Notes: generated by a model from the sequence alone, not told the origin. Positions 54,176 through 63,906 are shown, counted from the first letter of the stretch. The stretch: 64,000 nt of DNA from Terrabacter aerolatus (GCF_007991735.1 NZ_BJYX01000018.1:34890-98889), one strand, 5' to 3'. Numbers and translations are program-made.

Positions 54176-56095
54176 GTGGGCATGCAGCCGTGGATGGCGA
54201 TGCGATCGATGTCGCGCGACGCGTCAGTGGCCGAGCGGAGCCTGTCGCCGGGCACCCGGCGACGGGTCCTGACGTATGCCGCTCCCTACCGCACGGCGAT
54301 CATCACCTTCCTCGCGGTCGTCGTCCTCGACTCGGTCCTCGTCGTCACGGTGCCCCTGCTGCTCAAGAGCCTCGTCGACGACGGCGTCATCCCGAAGGAC
54401 TCGTCGGTCGTCGTGCGCCTGTCGCTCGTGGTGGCGGCGATCGCCATCGTCGATGCGGGACTGACCGTCGTGTCGCGGTGGTACTCCTCGCGCATCGGCG
54501 AGGGTCTCATCAACGACCTGCGCACCCAGGTCTTCGGCCATGTCCTGCGCCAGCCCATCGCCTTCTTCACGCGCGCCCAGACGGGGTCGCTCGTCTCCCG
54601 CCTCAACAACGACGTGGTCGGCGCCCAGCAGGCGTTCACCTCCGTGCTGTCCAACGTCGTGTCCAACGTCGTCTCGGTCGTGCTCGTCGTCGGGGCGATG
54701 CTCGCCCTGTCCTGGCAGCTGACCCTCGGCTCGCTCCTGCTCGTGCCGCTCTTCCTCGTCCCGGCCAAGCTCATGGGCCGGCGCCTCGCGACCCTGGCGC
54801 ACCGCCAGATGACGCTCAACGCCGACATGGGCACCCGGATGACGGAGCGCTTCAACGTCGCCGGAGCCCTGCTCGTCAAGCTCTTCGGCCAGCCGGCCCG
54901 TGAGGAGGCCGAGTACGCCGAGCGCGCCGGCCGGGTGCGTGACATCGGCATCCAGATCGCCCTCAACCGCACGATCTTCATGGCGGCCCTGAGCCTCGTC
55001 GCCGCTCTCGCGACGGCGATGGTCTACGGCTTCGGTGGCGTCATGGCCGTCAACGGCACCCTCTCGGTCGGCACGTTGCTGGCTCTCGCGGCCCTGCTCG
55101 CCCGGCTCTACGGTCCGCTGACGTCGCTGTCCAACGTCCGTGTCGACATCATGACGGCGCTCATCTCCTTCGAGCGCGTCTTCGAGGTGCTCGACCTCGA
55201 GCCGCTCGTCAAGGAGCGCCCGGGAGCCGTCTCGCTGCCTGCTGGTCCGCTGGGCGTCGAGCTGGACCACGTCGCGTTCCGCTACCCGTCGGCCGACGAG
55301 GTCTCCCTGGCCTCGCTCGAGTCGGTGGCGTCCGGCGACCGACGCGGCAGCGGGGTCGTGCTCCACGACATCACGGTCAGCGCCCCGGCCGGTCACCTCG
55401 TCGCCCTCGTCGGCCCCTCCGGCGCCGGCAAGACGACCCTCACCTCGCTCGTGTCGAGGCTCTACGACCCGAGCGAGGGCACGGTGCGCGTCGGCGGTCT
55501 CGACCTGCGCGACGTCACGATGACCTCGCTGCGCGACCGCGTGGGGGTCGTCACCCAGGAGGCCCACCTCTTTCACGACACGATCCGGGCCAACCTGCTC
55601 TACGCCCGCCCCGACGCAACGGACGACGAGATCCACGCGGCGCTGCACGCGGCCCAGATCAGCGACCTCGTCGCCGAGCTGCCCGAGGGTCTCGACACCG
55701 TGGTCGGCGACCGCGGCCACCGCCTGAGCGGCGGTGAGAAGCAGCGGCTCGCCATCGCGCGCCTGCTCCTCAAGGCTCCCGACGTCGTCGTGCTCGACGA
55801 GGCGACGGCGCACCTCGACTCCGAGTCCGAGGTCAAGGTCCAGCGTGCCCTCGACGCGGCCCTCGAGGGTCGCACCTCGATCGTCATCGCGCACCGGCTC
55901 TCGACGATCCGTCAAGCCGACCTCATCGTGGTGCTCGAGCACGGCCGCGTCGTCGAGACGGGTCGGCACGCCGAGCTGCTCGCAGCTGGTGGGCTCTACG
56001 CCGACCTGCACGCGACCCAGTTCGACGAGCAGGCCGTCGAACGGCCCGGCCGCGACGGGACGGCTCTGGAGCTCGACGCGCTCGACCACGTCTGA
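54176..56095 (+). CDS. ABC exporter, fused permease and ATPase
   Basis: 639 residues. Six hydrophobic segments in about 30-320 (type IV exporter permease with SRLNNDVVGAQQAF coupling region), then an ATPase domain (about 360-600) with Walker A GPSGAGKTTL, Q-loop TQEAHLFHDTI, signature RLSGGEKQRLAIA and Walker B VVLDEATAHLD. An insertion of about 20 residues precedes the first ATPase strand. The GTG start is supported by AGGAGGT 7 nt upstream; ATG 54182 is less well spaced. Multidrug or lipid exporter; usually a homodimer. Confidence 0.93.
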   Translation: MGMQPWMAMRSMSRDASVAERSLSPGTRRRVLTYAAPYRTAIITFLAVVVLDSVLVVTVPLLLKSLVDDGVIPKDSSVVVRLSLVVAAIAIVDAGLTVVSRWYSSRIGEGLINDLRTQVFGHVLRQPIAFFTRAQTGSLVSRLNNDVVGAQQAFTSVLSNVVSNVVSVVLVVGAMLALSWQLTLGSLLLVPLFLVPAKLMGRRLATLAHRQMTLNADMGTRMTERFNVAGALLVKLFGQPAREEAEYAERAGRVRDIGIQIALNRTIFMAALSLVAALATAMVYGFGGVMAVNGTLSVGTLLALAALLARLYGPLTSLSNVRVDIMTALISFERVFEVLDLEPLVKERPGAVSLPAGPLGVELDHVAFRYPSADEVSLASLESVASGDRRGSGVVLHDITVSAPAGHLVALVGPSGAGKTTLTSLVSRLYDPSEGTVRVGGLDLRDVTMTSLRDRVGVVTQEAHLFHDTIRANLLYARPDATDDEIHAALHAAQISDLVAELPEGLDTVVGDRGHRLSGGEKQRLAIARLLLKAPDVVVLDEATAHLDSESEVKVQRALDAALEGRTSIVIAHRLSTIRQADLIVVLEHGRVVETGRHAELLAAGGLYADLHATQFDEQAVERPGRDGTALELDALDHV

Positions 56096-56166
56096 GAGGC
56101 CGGGTCGCCGGCGCGTCGTCGGATCCTGAGTCCGCGCGCCCTCGCCTGTCCGGCGGGGCGGGCGCG

Positions 56167-56733
56167 TCAGCCTGAGCCGGTCAGTCGCTCCTCGAGGCCT
56201 GCGGCCAGGCCGGCCACGGTCACGAGGTCGACGAGGCCGCCGAGGCCGGACGCCGTGCGCCGGTGGCGCACCGGGCCGAGTCGGAGACGCAGGTGGATGC
56301 GCGTGAGGCCCGGTGCGTCGGACCGGAGGCGCAGGCACCAGGTCAGCTCCATGTGGCCCCGGGTCGAGGTGAAGAGCAGGTGAGCGGCCGGTTCGAGCTC
56401 GGCGACCGTGAACGTCGCTTCCGCACCTCCCCAGTCGGGGATGACCTGCCCGACGGAGAGGCGCTGCAACGCCGGGTCGATGCTGCGCAGGGCCCGACGC
56501 GACCGGGGAACGACTCGCTCGACGAACCGGGGGAGGTACCAGCCGGCACGGCGCCTGCCGAGCTGGACGAGCCACGGCCAGACCTGCTCTGGGGAGCCCG
56601 ACACGGTGAAGGCACGGTCCATGACGATGTCGGCGGTCACGAGGTCGTCACCCGGGAGGCGCGCCCGGCGCTCGGCGTCGGTCGGTCGCACGAGCAGGCG
56701 CAGACGGTCCGTGTCGGCGTCGTCGGTCGTCAT
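56167..56733 (-). CDS. SRPBCC-type polyketide-cyclase-like protein
   Basis: 188 residues. The pattern VSGSPEQVWPWLVQLG, IPDWGGAEATFTV and HMELTWCLRL matches an SRPBCC (START-like) hydrophobic-ligand fold. ATG 56733 leaves a 19-bp gap after the VOC gene; a longer start at 56799 would overlap it by 47 bp. Function unknown, co-directional with VOC and SURF1. Confidence 0.8.
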   Translation of the reverse strand: MTTDDADTDRLRLLVRPTDAERRARLPGDDLVTADIVMDRAFTVSGSPEQVWPWLVQLGRRRAGWYLPRFVERVVPRSRRALRSIDPALQRLSVGQVIPDWGGAEATFTVAELEPAAHLLFTSTRGHMELTWCLRLRSDAPGLTRIHLRLRLGPVRHRRTASGLGGLVDLVTVAGLAAGLEERLTGSG

Positions 56734-56752
56734 GGTCGCGACGTCGTCGCGC

Positions 56753-57118
56753 TCAGCGGGAGAGCTGCTGGAGCGCCCACGTGTTGCCGTCCGGGTCACT
56801 GAGGTGCGCGTACTTGACGCCGCCCATGTCCTGCACCTCCGAGACGGCGATCCCGTTGCCGGTCAACATCGCCCGTGCATCGTCGATGTCGTCGACGACG
56901 AGGTGCAGGTTCTGCATCCGGGGCGCGTCGGGGGAGGTCATCCCGACGCCGATGACGATCGAGCAGCTCGACCCCGGAGGCGTCAGCTGCACGACGCGCA
57001 TGCCGTTGCCCGGCTCGACGTCGTGGTCGAGGACGAAGCCCATGCCCTGGGCGTAGAACGCGAGGCTGGCGTCGACGTCGGTGGAGGGAAGGGGGACGAG
57101 CTCGAGACGCATGTCCAT
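56753..57118 (-). CDS. VOC-family (glyoxalase-like) protein
   Basis: 121 residues forming two beta-alpha-beta-beta-beta units: VPLPSTDVDASLAFYAQGMGF at the start and HLVVDDIDDARAML in the middle, ending with SDPDGNTWALQQ, where the usual metal-ligand Glu is replaced by Gln. So a lyase, dioxygenase or binding protein without the usual metal site is possible. ATG 57118 has GAGGAG upstream. Confidence 0.85.
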   Translation of the reverse strand: MDMRLELVPLPSTDVDASLAFYAQGMGFVLDHDVEPGNGMRVVQLTPPGSSCSIVIGVGMTSPDAPRMQNLHLVVDDIDDARAMLTGNGIAVSEVQDMGGVKYAHLSDPDGNTWALQQLSR

Positions 57119-57192
57119 GGGTGGTGACTCCTCGTTGTGGTCGGATGTCGACCTTCTCACCCGCGGGGGTGCCGGTGGGGGAGGACCCGGGC

Positions 57193-57987
57193 TCAGGCGT
57201 CCTCCTCGTCCCAGATGCGCACCTTCCGCACCCGGGCCGGAGGGGCATCGGGTCCGGCTGCGCGGGCTGCAGCCGCCTCACGGCGGAGCGCGAAGAAGAT
57301 GAAGGCCAACCCGCCGGGCATGAAGAGCCACCACTGGTAGGCATAGGCCTGATGGGGCCCGAGGTCCTCCTCGGGCTTGGGCAGCAACCGCAGCGGATGG
57401 TCACCCGCGACGGCGGCTGGCTGCTGGGCGCCGAGCACGACGTAGGTGTCGACGGCGCTGAGCGACGGGACCCGGGCCCGTGCGTCGGTGAGGCTGATGC
57501 TCGCCAGCTGCGGTGGGGGGAGGTCGCGCCCGAGGCTGACCTCGCCGGTGCGCAACCAACCGGTGACGTGCACCGGGCCCGTGGGGGCTGGGTCGACGGG
57601 TGGGCTCGTCTCCGCGTCCGAGCCGTTCGGCACCCAACCCCGGTCGACGAGCAGCGTCAGGCCGCCCGTCTGCATCGGGGTCAGCACCTCGAACCCCACG
57701 GTCGAGTCGATCGTGCGGTTGCGGACGAGCAGGTCGGTCCCCACGGCATACGTCCCCGTCAGGGTGACCCTCGTCCACTGCCGCTCCTCGGACAGCGACG
57801 ACTGCACCATCGAGGCCTCGAACGGTACGGGTGCTGCGCCGTAGTTCGTGGCGATGGCGTCGACCTTGGTGCGCTGCTCGACGTGGCGGTGCCACTGCCA
57901 CAGTCCGAGGTAGAAGCAGGCGACCCCGAAGAGGACCGCGACGAGGGTCCCGAGCAGCCAGCGCCGCGTCAGCCAGAGTCGAACCAC
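57193..57987 (-). CDS. SURF1 family cytochrome oxidase assembly protein
   Basis: 264 residues. Two transmembrane helices (about 10-28 and 222-240) enclose a large extracytoplasmic loop. Landmarks: GVACFYLGLWQWHRHVEQ, LLVRNRTIDSTVGFEVLTPM, LLVDRGWVP and YAYQWWLFMPGGLAFI. SURF1 aids heme A insertion into subunit I of cytochrome oxidase, complementing ctaA/ctaB 42 kb away. GTG start with TACCGT at 6 nt. Confidence 0.93.
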   Translation of the reverse strand: MVRLWLTRRWLLGTLVAVLFGVACFYLGLWQWHRHVEQRTKVDAIATNYGAAPVPFEASMVQSSLSEERQWTRVTLTGTYAVGTDLLVRNRTIDSTVGFEVLTPMQTGGLTLLVDRGWVPNGSDAETSPPVDPAPTGPVHVTGWLRTGEVSLGRDLPPPQLASISLTDARARVPSLSAVDTYVVLGAQQPAAVAGDHPLRLLPKPEEDLGPHQAYAYQWWLFMPGGLAFIFFALRREAAAARAAGPDAPPARVRKVRIWDEEDA

Positions 57988-57993
57988 GGATCG

Positions 57994-57999
57994 ACGGTA
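57994..57999 (-). promoter_or_regulatory. leaderless-type -10 (TACCGT) of the SURF1 gene
   Basis: TACCGT on the minus strand ends 6 nt before the GTG at 57987, without a ribosome site. Confidence 0.6.
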
Positions 58000-58045
58000 C
58001 CCGCCGTCGGGGCGGAACCGACGACCGGCCCGGGTGTGCGGAGCC

Positions 58046-58549
58046 CTACCAGCCCAGCCTCGTGGCCGCGTCCTCGACGGATGGCTCGTCAGCTGCGACG
58101 GCGAAGGCGGTGAGCGCCTCGATGAGGGCGGGGCTCAGCTCCCGGGGCATGCGGCGCACGATCTGGGCGATGGCGGCTCGTCGCCGGCGCGTGACCTCGT
58201 CGACGACGTCACGGCCCTGGTCCGTGAGGCTGATGACGACCTCGCGTCGGTCGTCCGGGTTCTCCCGGCGCGCGACGAGTCCCGCCGAGATGAGTCGGTC
58301 GACGGCGCGCAGGGCGGTCGAAGGGCCGACGGCCAGGCGGCCGGCCAGGTGGTTGAGTCGGGTGTCGCCGTGGGTGTGGAGGACGACGAGGGTGCGGAAC
58401 TGGCTGAGCGAGACGGTGCCCTCGACCTCGGCGAGCGAGCGCGCCGAGACCCCGACGAGGACCCGTGAGGCGGTCAGCACGGCGCTGACCAGCCGGTCGA
58501 CCGAACCGTCGTCGGCCCCCTTCGGGGCGTCGTTCTCGACCGAGGACAT
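58046..58549 (-). CDS. MarR-family transcriptional regulator
   Basis: 167 residues. Winged HTH (about 42-115): LSQFRTLVVLHTHGDTRL, LAGRLAVGPSTALRAVDRLI and the wing ENPDDRREVVISLTDQGR. ATG 58549 has AAAGGAG 5 nt upstream. Divergent from the ClC gene across 37 bp containing the dyad described below, so it probably represses that gene and itself. Ligand unknown. Confidence 0.92.
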   Translation of the reverse strand: MSSVENDAPKGADDGSVDRLVSAVLTASRVLVGVSARSLAEVEGTVSLSQFRTLVVLHTHGDTRLNHLAGRLAVGPSTALRAVDRLISAGLVARRENPDDRREVVISLTDQGRDVVDEVTRRRRAAIAQIVRRMPRELSPALIEALTAFAVAADEPSVEDAATRLGW

Positions 58550-58579
58550 GAGACTCCTTTGCGTTCGGTACTGCAACTA

Positions 58580-58592
58580 TTGCATCATGCAA
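58580..58592. promoter_or_regulatory. TTGCAT-C-ATGCAA dyad at the ClC start (MarR operator candidate)
   Basis: A perfect 6-1-6 inverted repeat overlaps the first possible ATG of the ClC gene; TGCAACT also repeats at 58572-58578 and 58588-58594. Located in the gap between the divergent MarR and ClC genes. Inferred operator. Confidence 0.55.
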
Positions 58593-60390
58593 CTCATGAT
58601 GTCGTCCCCGCCGGTCCGCCAGGCGCTCCGCCCGTCCTACCCCATCCCACGCGCGGCAGGCAGTCTGCGCGGGAGGTTGGGCGTGGCGCTGCGCACCTCG
58701 GGCCCCGGACTTCTCGTGCTCTCGCTCGTGGTCGGGGTGGCTGCTGCGGGACTCGCCATCGTCTTCCGCTGGTTGATCCAGACCTTCACCCTCCTCCTGA
58801 GCGGACACCCGGACTACGCCGCGACGCCGGGTGCCGCTCACCCGGACCTGCCGGGCTGGGGGCGCTGGTTCGTCGTGCTGGCTCCCGTCGTGTCGGGCGC
58901 ACTCTACGGACCTCTCGTGCACTTCTTCGCCCGCGAGGCCCGAGGGCACGGAGTGCCGGAGGTCATGTATGCCGTCGCCCTCCGAGGTGGTCGCATCGCG
59001 CCGCAGGTGGCCGCGGTCAAGGCCCTGGCCTCCGCGCTGTGCATCGGCGGCGGAGGCTCGGTCGGGCGCGAAGGGCCGATCGTCCAGATCGGCTCCGCCC
59101 TCGGATCGACCCTCGGCCGTGTCACGAGAGTGCCCGAGGCCCGGCTGCGGGTCCTCGTGGCCTGCGGCGCCGCTGCCGGCATCAGCGCCACCTTCAACGC
59201 CCCGCTCGCCGGCGTCTTCTTCGCCATGGAGCTGATCCTGGCGGACTTCACTGCACAGGCCTTCGGGATGGTCGTGCTCGCGTCCGTGACCTCGAGCGCG
59301 CTCGCGCGGTCCGTGATCGGTGACACCCCGTTCATCACGCTGCCGCCCTTCGTCGTCGACCACCCGGTGGAGTACGTCGGCTTCGCGCTCCTCGGACTGC
59401 TGGGCGGTCTCGTCGGTGTCTCCTTCAGCCGCGTCCTGTACTGGGTCGAGGACGCCTGCGACTTCCTCTGGCCGGGGTCCCGAGTGGCTGCGGCCCGCGG
59501 TCGGCGGGATCCTCCTCGGTCTCCTGCTCCTCGTCGTGCCCCAGATGTACGGCGTGGGCTACCCGGTGCTGGAGAACGCGGTCAACGGGCACTACCTCGT
59601 CGGGTTCCTCGTCGTCCTCCTGCTGGCGAAGATGCTCGCCACGAGCCTGACCATCGGCATCGGCGGATCCGGGGGCGTCTTCGCCCCCAGCCTGTTCGTC
59701 GGGGCCATGCTCGGTGCCGCGTTCGGCGAGGCGGTGTCGGCGGTGGCCCCGGGGAGCGCCGGGCCCGTGGGCGCCTACGCCCTCATCGGGATGGGAGCGG
59801 TCTTCGCCGGGGCCGCGCGCGCCCCGATCACGGCGGTGGTGATCCTGTTCGAGCTGACCGGCGAGTACAGCATCATCCTGCCGCTCATGACGGCGATCGT
59901 CCTGGCGACCGGCCTCAGCCACGCCATCAGCGCCGACACCGTCTACACGAGGAAGCTGCTGCGTCGCGGCGTCGACCTCGGACGGCGTCCGGAGGTCGTG
60001 GCCCAGGGTGGGTCGCCGCAGGTCCGCGACGCCATGCAGCCGCTGCCCTCGCCGGTGCTCGACACCGCGGCCCTCGTGGAGGTCGCCCGAGCCCTGGCTG
60101 CCGAACCGCACGGGATCCTGCCGGTGGTCGGACAGGACGGAGGCTTCCTCGGTGTCATCACCGCAGGTGGGGTCTTCGAAGCGCTGGCCGACGGGCGCCA
60201 CGACCACGAGGCGGTGGGCCTGCTGACCCAGATCCCGACGACGGTGCGCGTCGACGACCCCCTGGGGTTCGCGGGAGAACAGCTCGCGCGCGCCTCGGTC
60301 GCGGCGGTCCCCGTGCTCGACTCGCAGGACCAGGTCGTGGGCTGGCTCGACGAACGATCGCTCCTGCTGGCGCGGACGGCGAACGCATGA
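58587..60390 (+). pseudogene. ClC-type chloride channel/antiporter with CBS pair, frameshifted
   Basis: Two adjacent frames together encode a ClC protein. The first half (to about 59477) has RGHGVPEVM, GGGSVGREGPIVQIGSALG and FNAPLAGVFFAMEL; the second half begins PEWLRPAVGG and has GGSGGVFAPSLFVGAMLG, ARAPITAVVILFELTGEY and two C-terminal CBS domains. Removing one G from the GGGG at 59474-59477 restores WPGPEWLRPAVGG and a single ORF to 60390. It may be a sequencing error or a real lesion. Start is ATG 58587, 58596 or 58599. scoX follows with an ATGA overlap. Confidence 0.85.
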
Positions 60391-61253
60391 CCCCGGCGAT
60401 GCCCCCCACCCCGCGCGGGGCACGGCATCGTCGACCTTCCGGCCCAGGGCCCCGTCCGGGACCGGACCGTCGCCGCACGGTCGGCCTGCCACGAGCCGTG
60501 GTGGCCCTCGGCGCAGCGGTGACGGTGCTGGCGGCGGCGTGCTCGGGCCCGTCGCACGCCGCGAGCCGGACCTCCGACGCCCGGCCGCTGCCGATCGACC
60601 GGCTCGGCACCCGTCTCGACAGTGCGTTGCCGGCCTCCGTGCTGCGCCTGCCGTTCACCGCGAGCGACGGGCGCACCGTGCGACTGTCGGACCTCGCCGG
60701 TCGCTCGGTCGTGGTGTCCGATGCGATGACGCTGTGCCAGGAGACCTGCCCGCTCGACACGGCGACACTGGTGCAGACCGCGCGCGCCGAGGACAGCGCG
60801 GGGGTCGGACCCGACGAGACGTTCCTGTCGATCACGGTGGACCCGGGGCGGGACACGCGGACGCAGCTGGCCGCGTACCGCCGTCTGTACTCCCCGCCGC
60901 CGGCGAACTGGATCGCGCTGACGGGGTCGCCTGCGACGGTGGACGCGCTGTGGGCCTACCTCGGCGTGTGGCGCGCCAAGGTCGCGGAGCCCACCGGGCC
61001 GCCGCCGCGGAACTGGCGCACCGGCCAGCCCCTGGCATACGACGTCCAGCACTCCGACGAGCTGTTCTTCCTCGACCGGCACGGCCACGAGCGGTTCGTC
61101 CTCGAGGGTCCGCCGTACGCGGCCCGGGCCTCCCTGCCGAAGGCGCTGTACGACTTCATGAACGCCCGAGGTCGCCAGAACGTGTCCCACCCCTCGGAGG
61201 GCGCGTGGACCCAGTCCCAGGCCCAGCAGGTCCTCTCCTGGCTCCGTCGGTGA
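60387..61253 (+). CDS. SCO1/SenC-type copper chaperone (lipoprotein)
   Basis: 288 residues. After a basic Pro/Arg-rich N-terminus, a hydrophobic stretch ends in LAAAC (lipobox), so it is probably membrane-anchored outside the cell. The thioredoxin-like domain has the copper motif CQETC and a His in DVQHSDELFF, both typical of SCO proteins that load the CuA site of cytochrome oxidase. The ATG overlaps the ClC stop (ATGA), so the frameshift there could reduce its translation. Confidence 0.88.
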   Translation: MTPAMPPTPRGARHRRPSGPGPRPGPDRRRTVGLPRAVVALGAAVTVLAAACSGPSHAASRTSDARPLPIDRLGTRLDSALPASVLRLPFTASDGRTVRLSDLAGRSVVVSDAMTLCQETCPLDTATLVQTARAEDSAGVGPDETFLSITVDPGRDTRTQLAAYRRLYSPPPANWIALTGSPATVDALWAYLGVWRAKVAEPTGPPPRNWRTGQPLAYDVQHSDELFFLDRHGHERFVLEGPPYAARASLPKALYDFMNARGRQNVSHPSEGAWTQSQAQQVLSWLRR

Positions 61254-61295
61254 TCCCGGCGGCGCAGGCAGACCGGCTCTCCGCACGACCCGGCC

Positions 61296-61301
61296 TAGAG
61301 T
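61296..61301 (+). promoter_or_regulatory. moaA: leaderless-type -10 (TAGAGT) of moaA
   Basis: TAGAGT ends 7 nt before the preferred ATG at 61309, with no ribosome site, indicating a leaderless transcript. Confidence 0.55.
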
Positions 61302-61308
61302 GGGGCGC

Positions 61309-62331
61309 ATGACCCGCCTTCCCGACCCGAGCGTCAGACCGGCCGGCCTCGCCGACCAGTTCGGCCGGCGGGCCCGAGACCTCCGGGTCTCGGTCACCGA
61401 CCGCTGCAACCTCCGCTGCACCTACTGCATGCCGGCGGAGGGGCTGCCGTGGATGCCCCGGGCCGAGATGCTGACCGACGAGGAGATGCTCCGGATCATC
61501 GGCCTCTTCGTGCGCGACGGCATCACCCAGGTGCGCCTCACCGGCGGCGAGCCCCTCCTGCGCCGCTCGCTCGTCGACCTCGTCGCCGGCATCGCCGCGC
61601 TCGAGCCGCGGCCCAAGATCGCCATGACGACGAACGGTGTCGGCCTCGAGCGGGTCGCCATCGGTCTCAAGGAGGCCGGGCTCGACCGGGTCAACGTCAG
61701 CCTCGACACCATCGACTCCGAGACCTTCACCCAGCTGACCCGCAGGGACCGGCTCGCCGACGTGGAGGCCGGCCTCGAGGCCGCGTCCGACGCGGGCCTG
61801 ACCCCCGTCAAGGTCAACGCCGTGGCGATGCGCGGCATCAACGACGACTCGGTCGCCGACGTGCTCGCCTGGTGCCTCGAGCGCGGCTACGAGCTGCGGT
61901 TCATCGAGCAGATGCCCCTCGACGCGCAGCACGCGTGGGACCGGACGCAGATGATCTCCGCCGACGAGATCCGCGAGCGGCTCTCGCAGCGCTGGGAGCT
62001 GACCCCGCTTCCTGCCGCCGACCGCGGCAGCGCTCCGGCCGAGCGGTTCCTCATCGACGGCGGGCCCGAGACGGTCGGCATCATCGCCAGCGTGAGCTCT
62101 CCGTTCTGTGCCGCCTGCGACCGCACCCGGCTCACGGCCGACGGTCAGGTGCGCAACTGCCTCTTCTCGACCACCGAGACCGACCTGCGCGGGCCCCTGC
62201 GCGAAGGCGCCACCGACGACGAGCTGCTCGGCCTGATGCGGGGCGAGATGTGGCGCAAGCGCCGCGGCCACGGCATCGGCGACCCGGACTTCGTCCAGCC
62301 CGACCGGCCGATGTCCGCGATCGGGGGCTGA
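61309..62331 (+). CDS. moaA: GTP 3',8-cyclase MoaA
   Basis: Radical-SAM enzyme that, with MoaC, makes cyclic pyranopterin monophosphate, first step of molybdenum cofactor synthesis. 340 residues. The N-terminal cluster motif is C33-x3-C37-x2-C40 (RCNLRCTYC), the SAM region includes RLTGGEPLLRR, the C-terminal cluster is in FCAACDRTRLTADGQVRNC, and the last two residues are the conserved Gly-Gly. ATG 61309 is preferred over GTG 61300 because of the -10 spacing. No other moa gene lies in the window. Confidence 0.95.
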   Translation: MTRLPDPSVRPAGLADQFGRRARDLRVSVTDRCNLRCTYCMPAEGLPWMPRAEMLTDEEMLRIIGLFVRDGITQVRLTGGEPLLRRSLVDLVAGIAALEPRPKIAMTTNGVGLERVAIGLKEAGLDRVNVSLDTIDSETFTQLTRRDRLADVEAGLEAASDAGLTPVKVNAVAMRGINDDSVADVLAWCLERGYELRFIEQMPLDAQHAWDRTQMISADEIRERLSQRWELTPLPAADRGSAPAERFLIDGGPETVGIIASVSSPFCAACDRTRLTADGQVRNCLFSTTETDLRGPLREGATDDELLGLMRGEMWRKRRGHGIGDPDFVQPDRPMSAIGG

Positions 62332-62401
62332 GCGTCCCGTCCCGATCGGACACACCCGCCCCCGACGCCGTGCGCGGCCGTCCGGCTGGTTTGATGAGGC
62401 C

Positions 62402-63874
62402 ATGGACCCCGTGGTGCGTGTCTCTGGTGGCTCTGTCCGTGGATCGACCCGGGACGGGGTGAGCTCGTTCCTCGGCATCCCGTATGCCGCCCCCGCCGTG
62501 GGAGCCGACCGCTACCGCGCACCGCAGCCCGTCGTCCCCTGGGAGGGCGAGCGCCGGGCGACCGAGCACGGTCCGACGGCCGCGCAGTCGGCCTACCCCG
62601 CGCCGATGGACACCGTGCTGCCGAGCTCCGTGGCGCCCGGCGACGACTACCTCAACGTCAGCGTGTGGGCCCCGGAGGGTGCGAGCGGGCTGCCGGTCAT
62701 GGTGTGGATCCACGGCGGCGCCTTCGTCCGCGGGGCGAACTCGGTCCCGACCTACGACGGGGCGGCCTTCGCCCGTGACGGCGTCGTCGTGGTGGGCATC
62801 AACTACCGGCTCGGCGTCCCGGGGTTCGCGGTGCTCGAGGGCGCCCCGACCAATCTCGGGCTGCGCGACCAGATCGCGGCCCTGGAGTGGGTCCGCGACA
62901 ACATCGCCGCCTTCGGCGGCGCCCCGGACGACGTCACCGTGTTCGGTGAGTCGGCCGGTGGCATGAGCGTCGCCACCCTCATGGCGTCACCGGCCGCCCG
63001 CGGCCTCTTCCACCGTGCTGCGATCCAGAGCGGTGCCGGCACCGCGGTCTGCACGCTGGAGGACGCGCGCCGGGTCGGGGCCGAGATCGCCGCCCACCTC
63101 GGGGTCCCCGCGACGGCCGAGGCCTTCGCCGACCTCGACCCCGAGACGGTCGTGGCCGCCCAGACGGCCGTGGGCCTGGCCATCCAGGCGGACCCGAACC
63201 CGCAGCGTTGGGGTGCCTCCGTGCTGCGGGGTGGCCTCGGGATCATGAGCCTCTTCCCGGTCGTCGACGGGGACATCGTGCCGGGCGTCCCCGAGGACCT
63301 CATCCGGGAGGGATCGTCAGCCGGCATGCCCCTGCTCATCGGGACGACGCGTGACGAGTTCCGTCTCTTCCTCGTCCCCACCGGCGTGGCCCGCGGGATC
63401 ACGGCGGAGGTCCTGCCCCTGCTGTCCCAGCGCTACGGCTGGCCCGAGCGGGCGGTGCAGACCTACGCCACCAACCGTCCCACGGCCGCGCCGGGCGACG
63501 TCGCGAGCGCCATCCTCACGGATGCCGGATTCCGGGCCCCCACGGCCCGTCTGGCGGCGGCGCAGCACGCGGCCGGGGGAGCGGTCCAGGTCTACGAGTT
63601 CGACTGGGAGACGCCCGTCGCGGACCTCGGTGCATGCCACGCGCTCGAGCTGGCGTTCGTCTTCGACACGCTCGACAGCGCGGCCGGCATGGTGGGCGAC
63701 GACGCCCCGCAGGAGGTCGCCGACCGGATGCACGGCGCCTGGGTGCGCTTCGGTTCCGGCGGCGACGCGGGGTGGCAGACGTGGACGCCCGAGCACCCCG
63801 TCGTCATGACGTTCGGGATCGACGCGCAGGTCGTCGAGGCGCCCCGCGCCGACGAGCTCGCCCTCTGGACGTGA
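62402..63874 (+). CDS. type-B carboxylesterase/lipase
   Basis: 490 residues of the carboxylesterase family. Landmarks: FLGIPYAAPAVGADRYRAP near the start, DDYLNVSVWAP, WIHGGAF with the oxyanion hole, the nucleophile elbow FGESAGGMS, acid region TTRDEFRLF and the late His in GACHALELAFVF. No signal peptide is visible, so cytoplasmic. Hydrolyses carboxylic esters of unknown identity. GAGG lies just before the ATG, and TTTGAT at 62390-62395 is a weak -10. Confidence 0.93.
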   Translation: MDPVVRVSGGSVRGSTRDGVSSFLGIPYAAPAVGADRYRAPQPVVPWEGERRATEHGPTAAQSAYPAPMDTVLPSSVAPGDDYLNVSVWAPEGASGLPVMVWIHGGAFVRGANSVPTYDGAAFARDGVVVVGINYRLGVPGFAVLEGAPTNLGLRDQIAALEWVRDNIAAFGGAPDDVTVFGESAGGMSVATLMASPAARGLFHRAAIQSGAGTAVCTLEDARRVGAEIAAHLGVPATAEAFADLDPETVVAAQTAVGLAIQADPNPQRWGASVLRGGLGIMSLFPVVDGDIVPGVPEDLIREGSSAGMPLLIGTTRDEFRLFLVPTGVARGITAEVLPLLSQRYGWPERAVQTYATNRPTAAPGDVASAILTDAGFRAPTARLAAAQHAAGGAVQVYEFDWETPVADLGACHALELAFVFDTLDSAAGMVGDDAPQEVADRMHGAWVRFGSGGDAGWQTWTPEHPVVMTFGIDAQVVEAPRADELALWT

Positions 63875-63906
63875 CCGGCGGCTGACGGAGCCCGGCCGAC
63901 GCCATG

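Noticed and set aside
57831..58586. Continuous frame before the ClC start
   Set aside because: Antisense to SURF1 and MarR, low-complexity Arg/Ser-rich; real start is after the divergent promoter.
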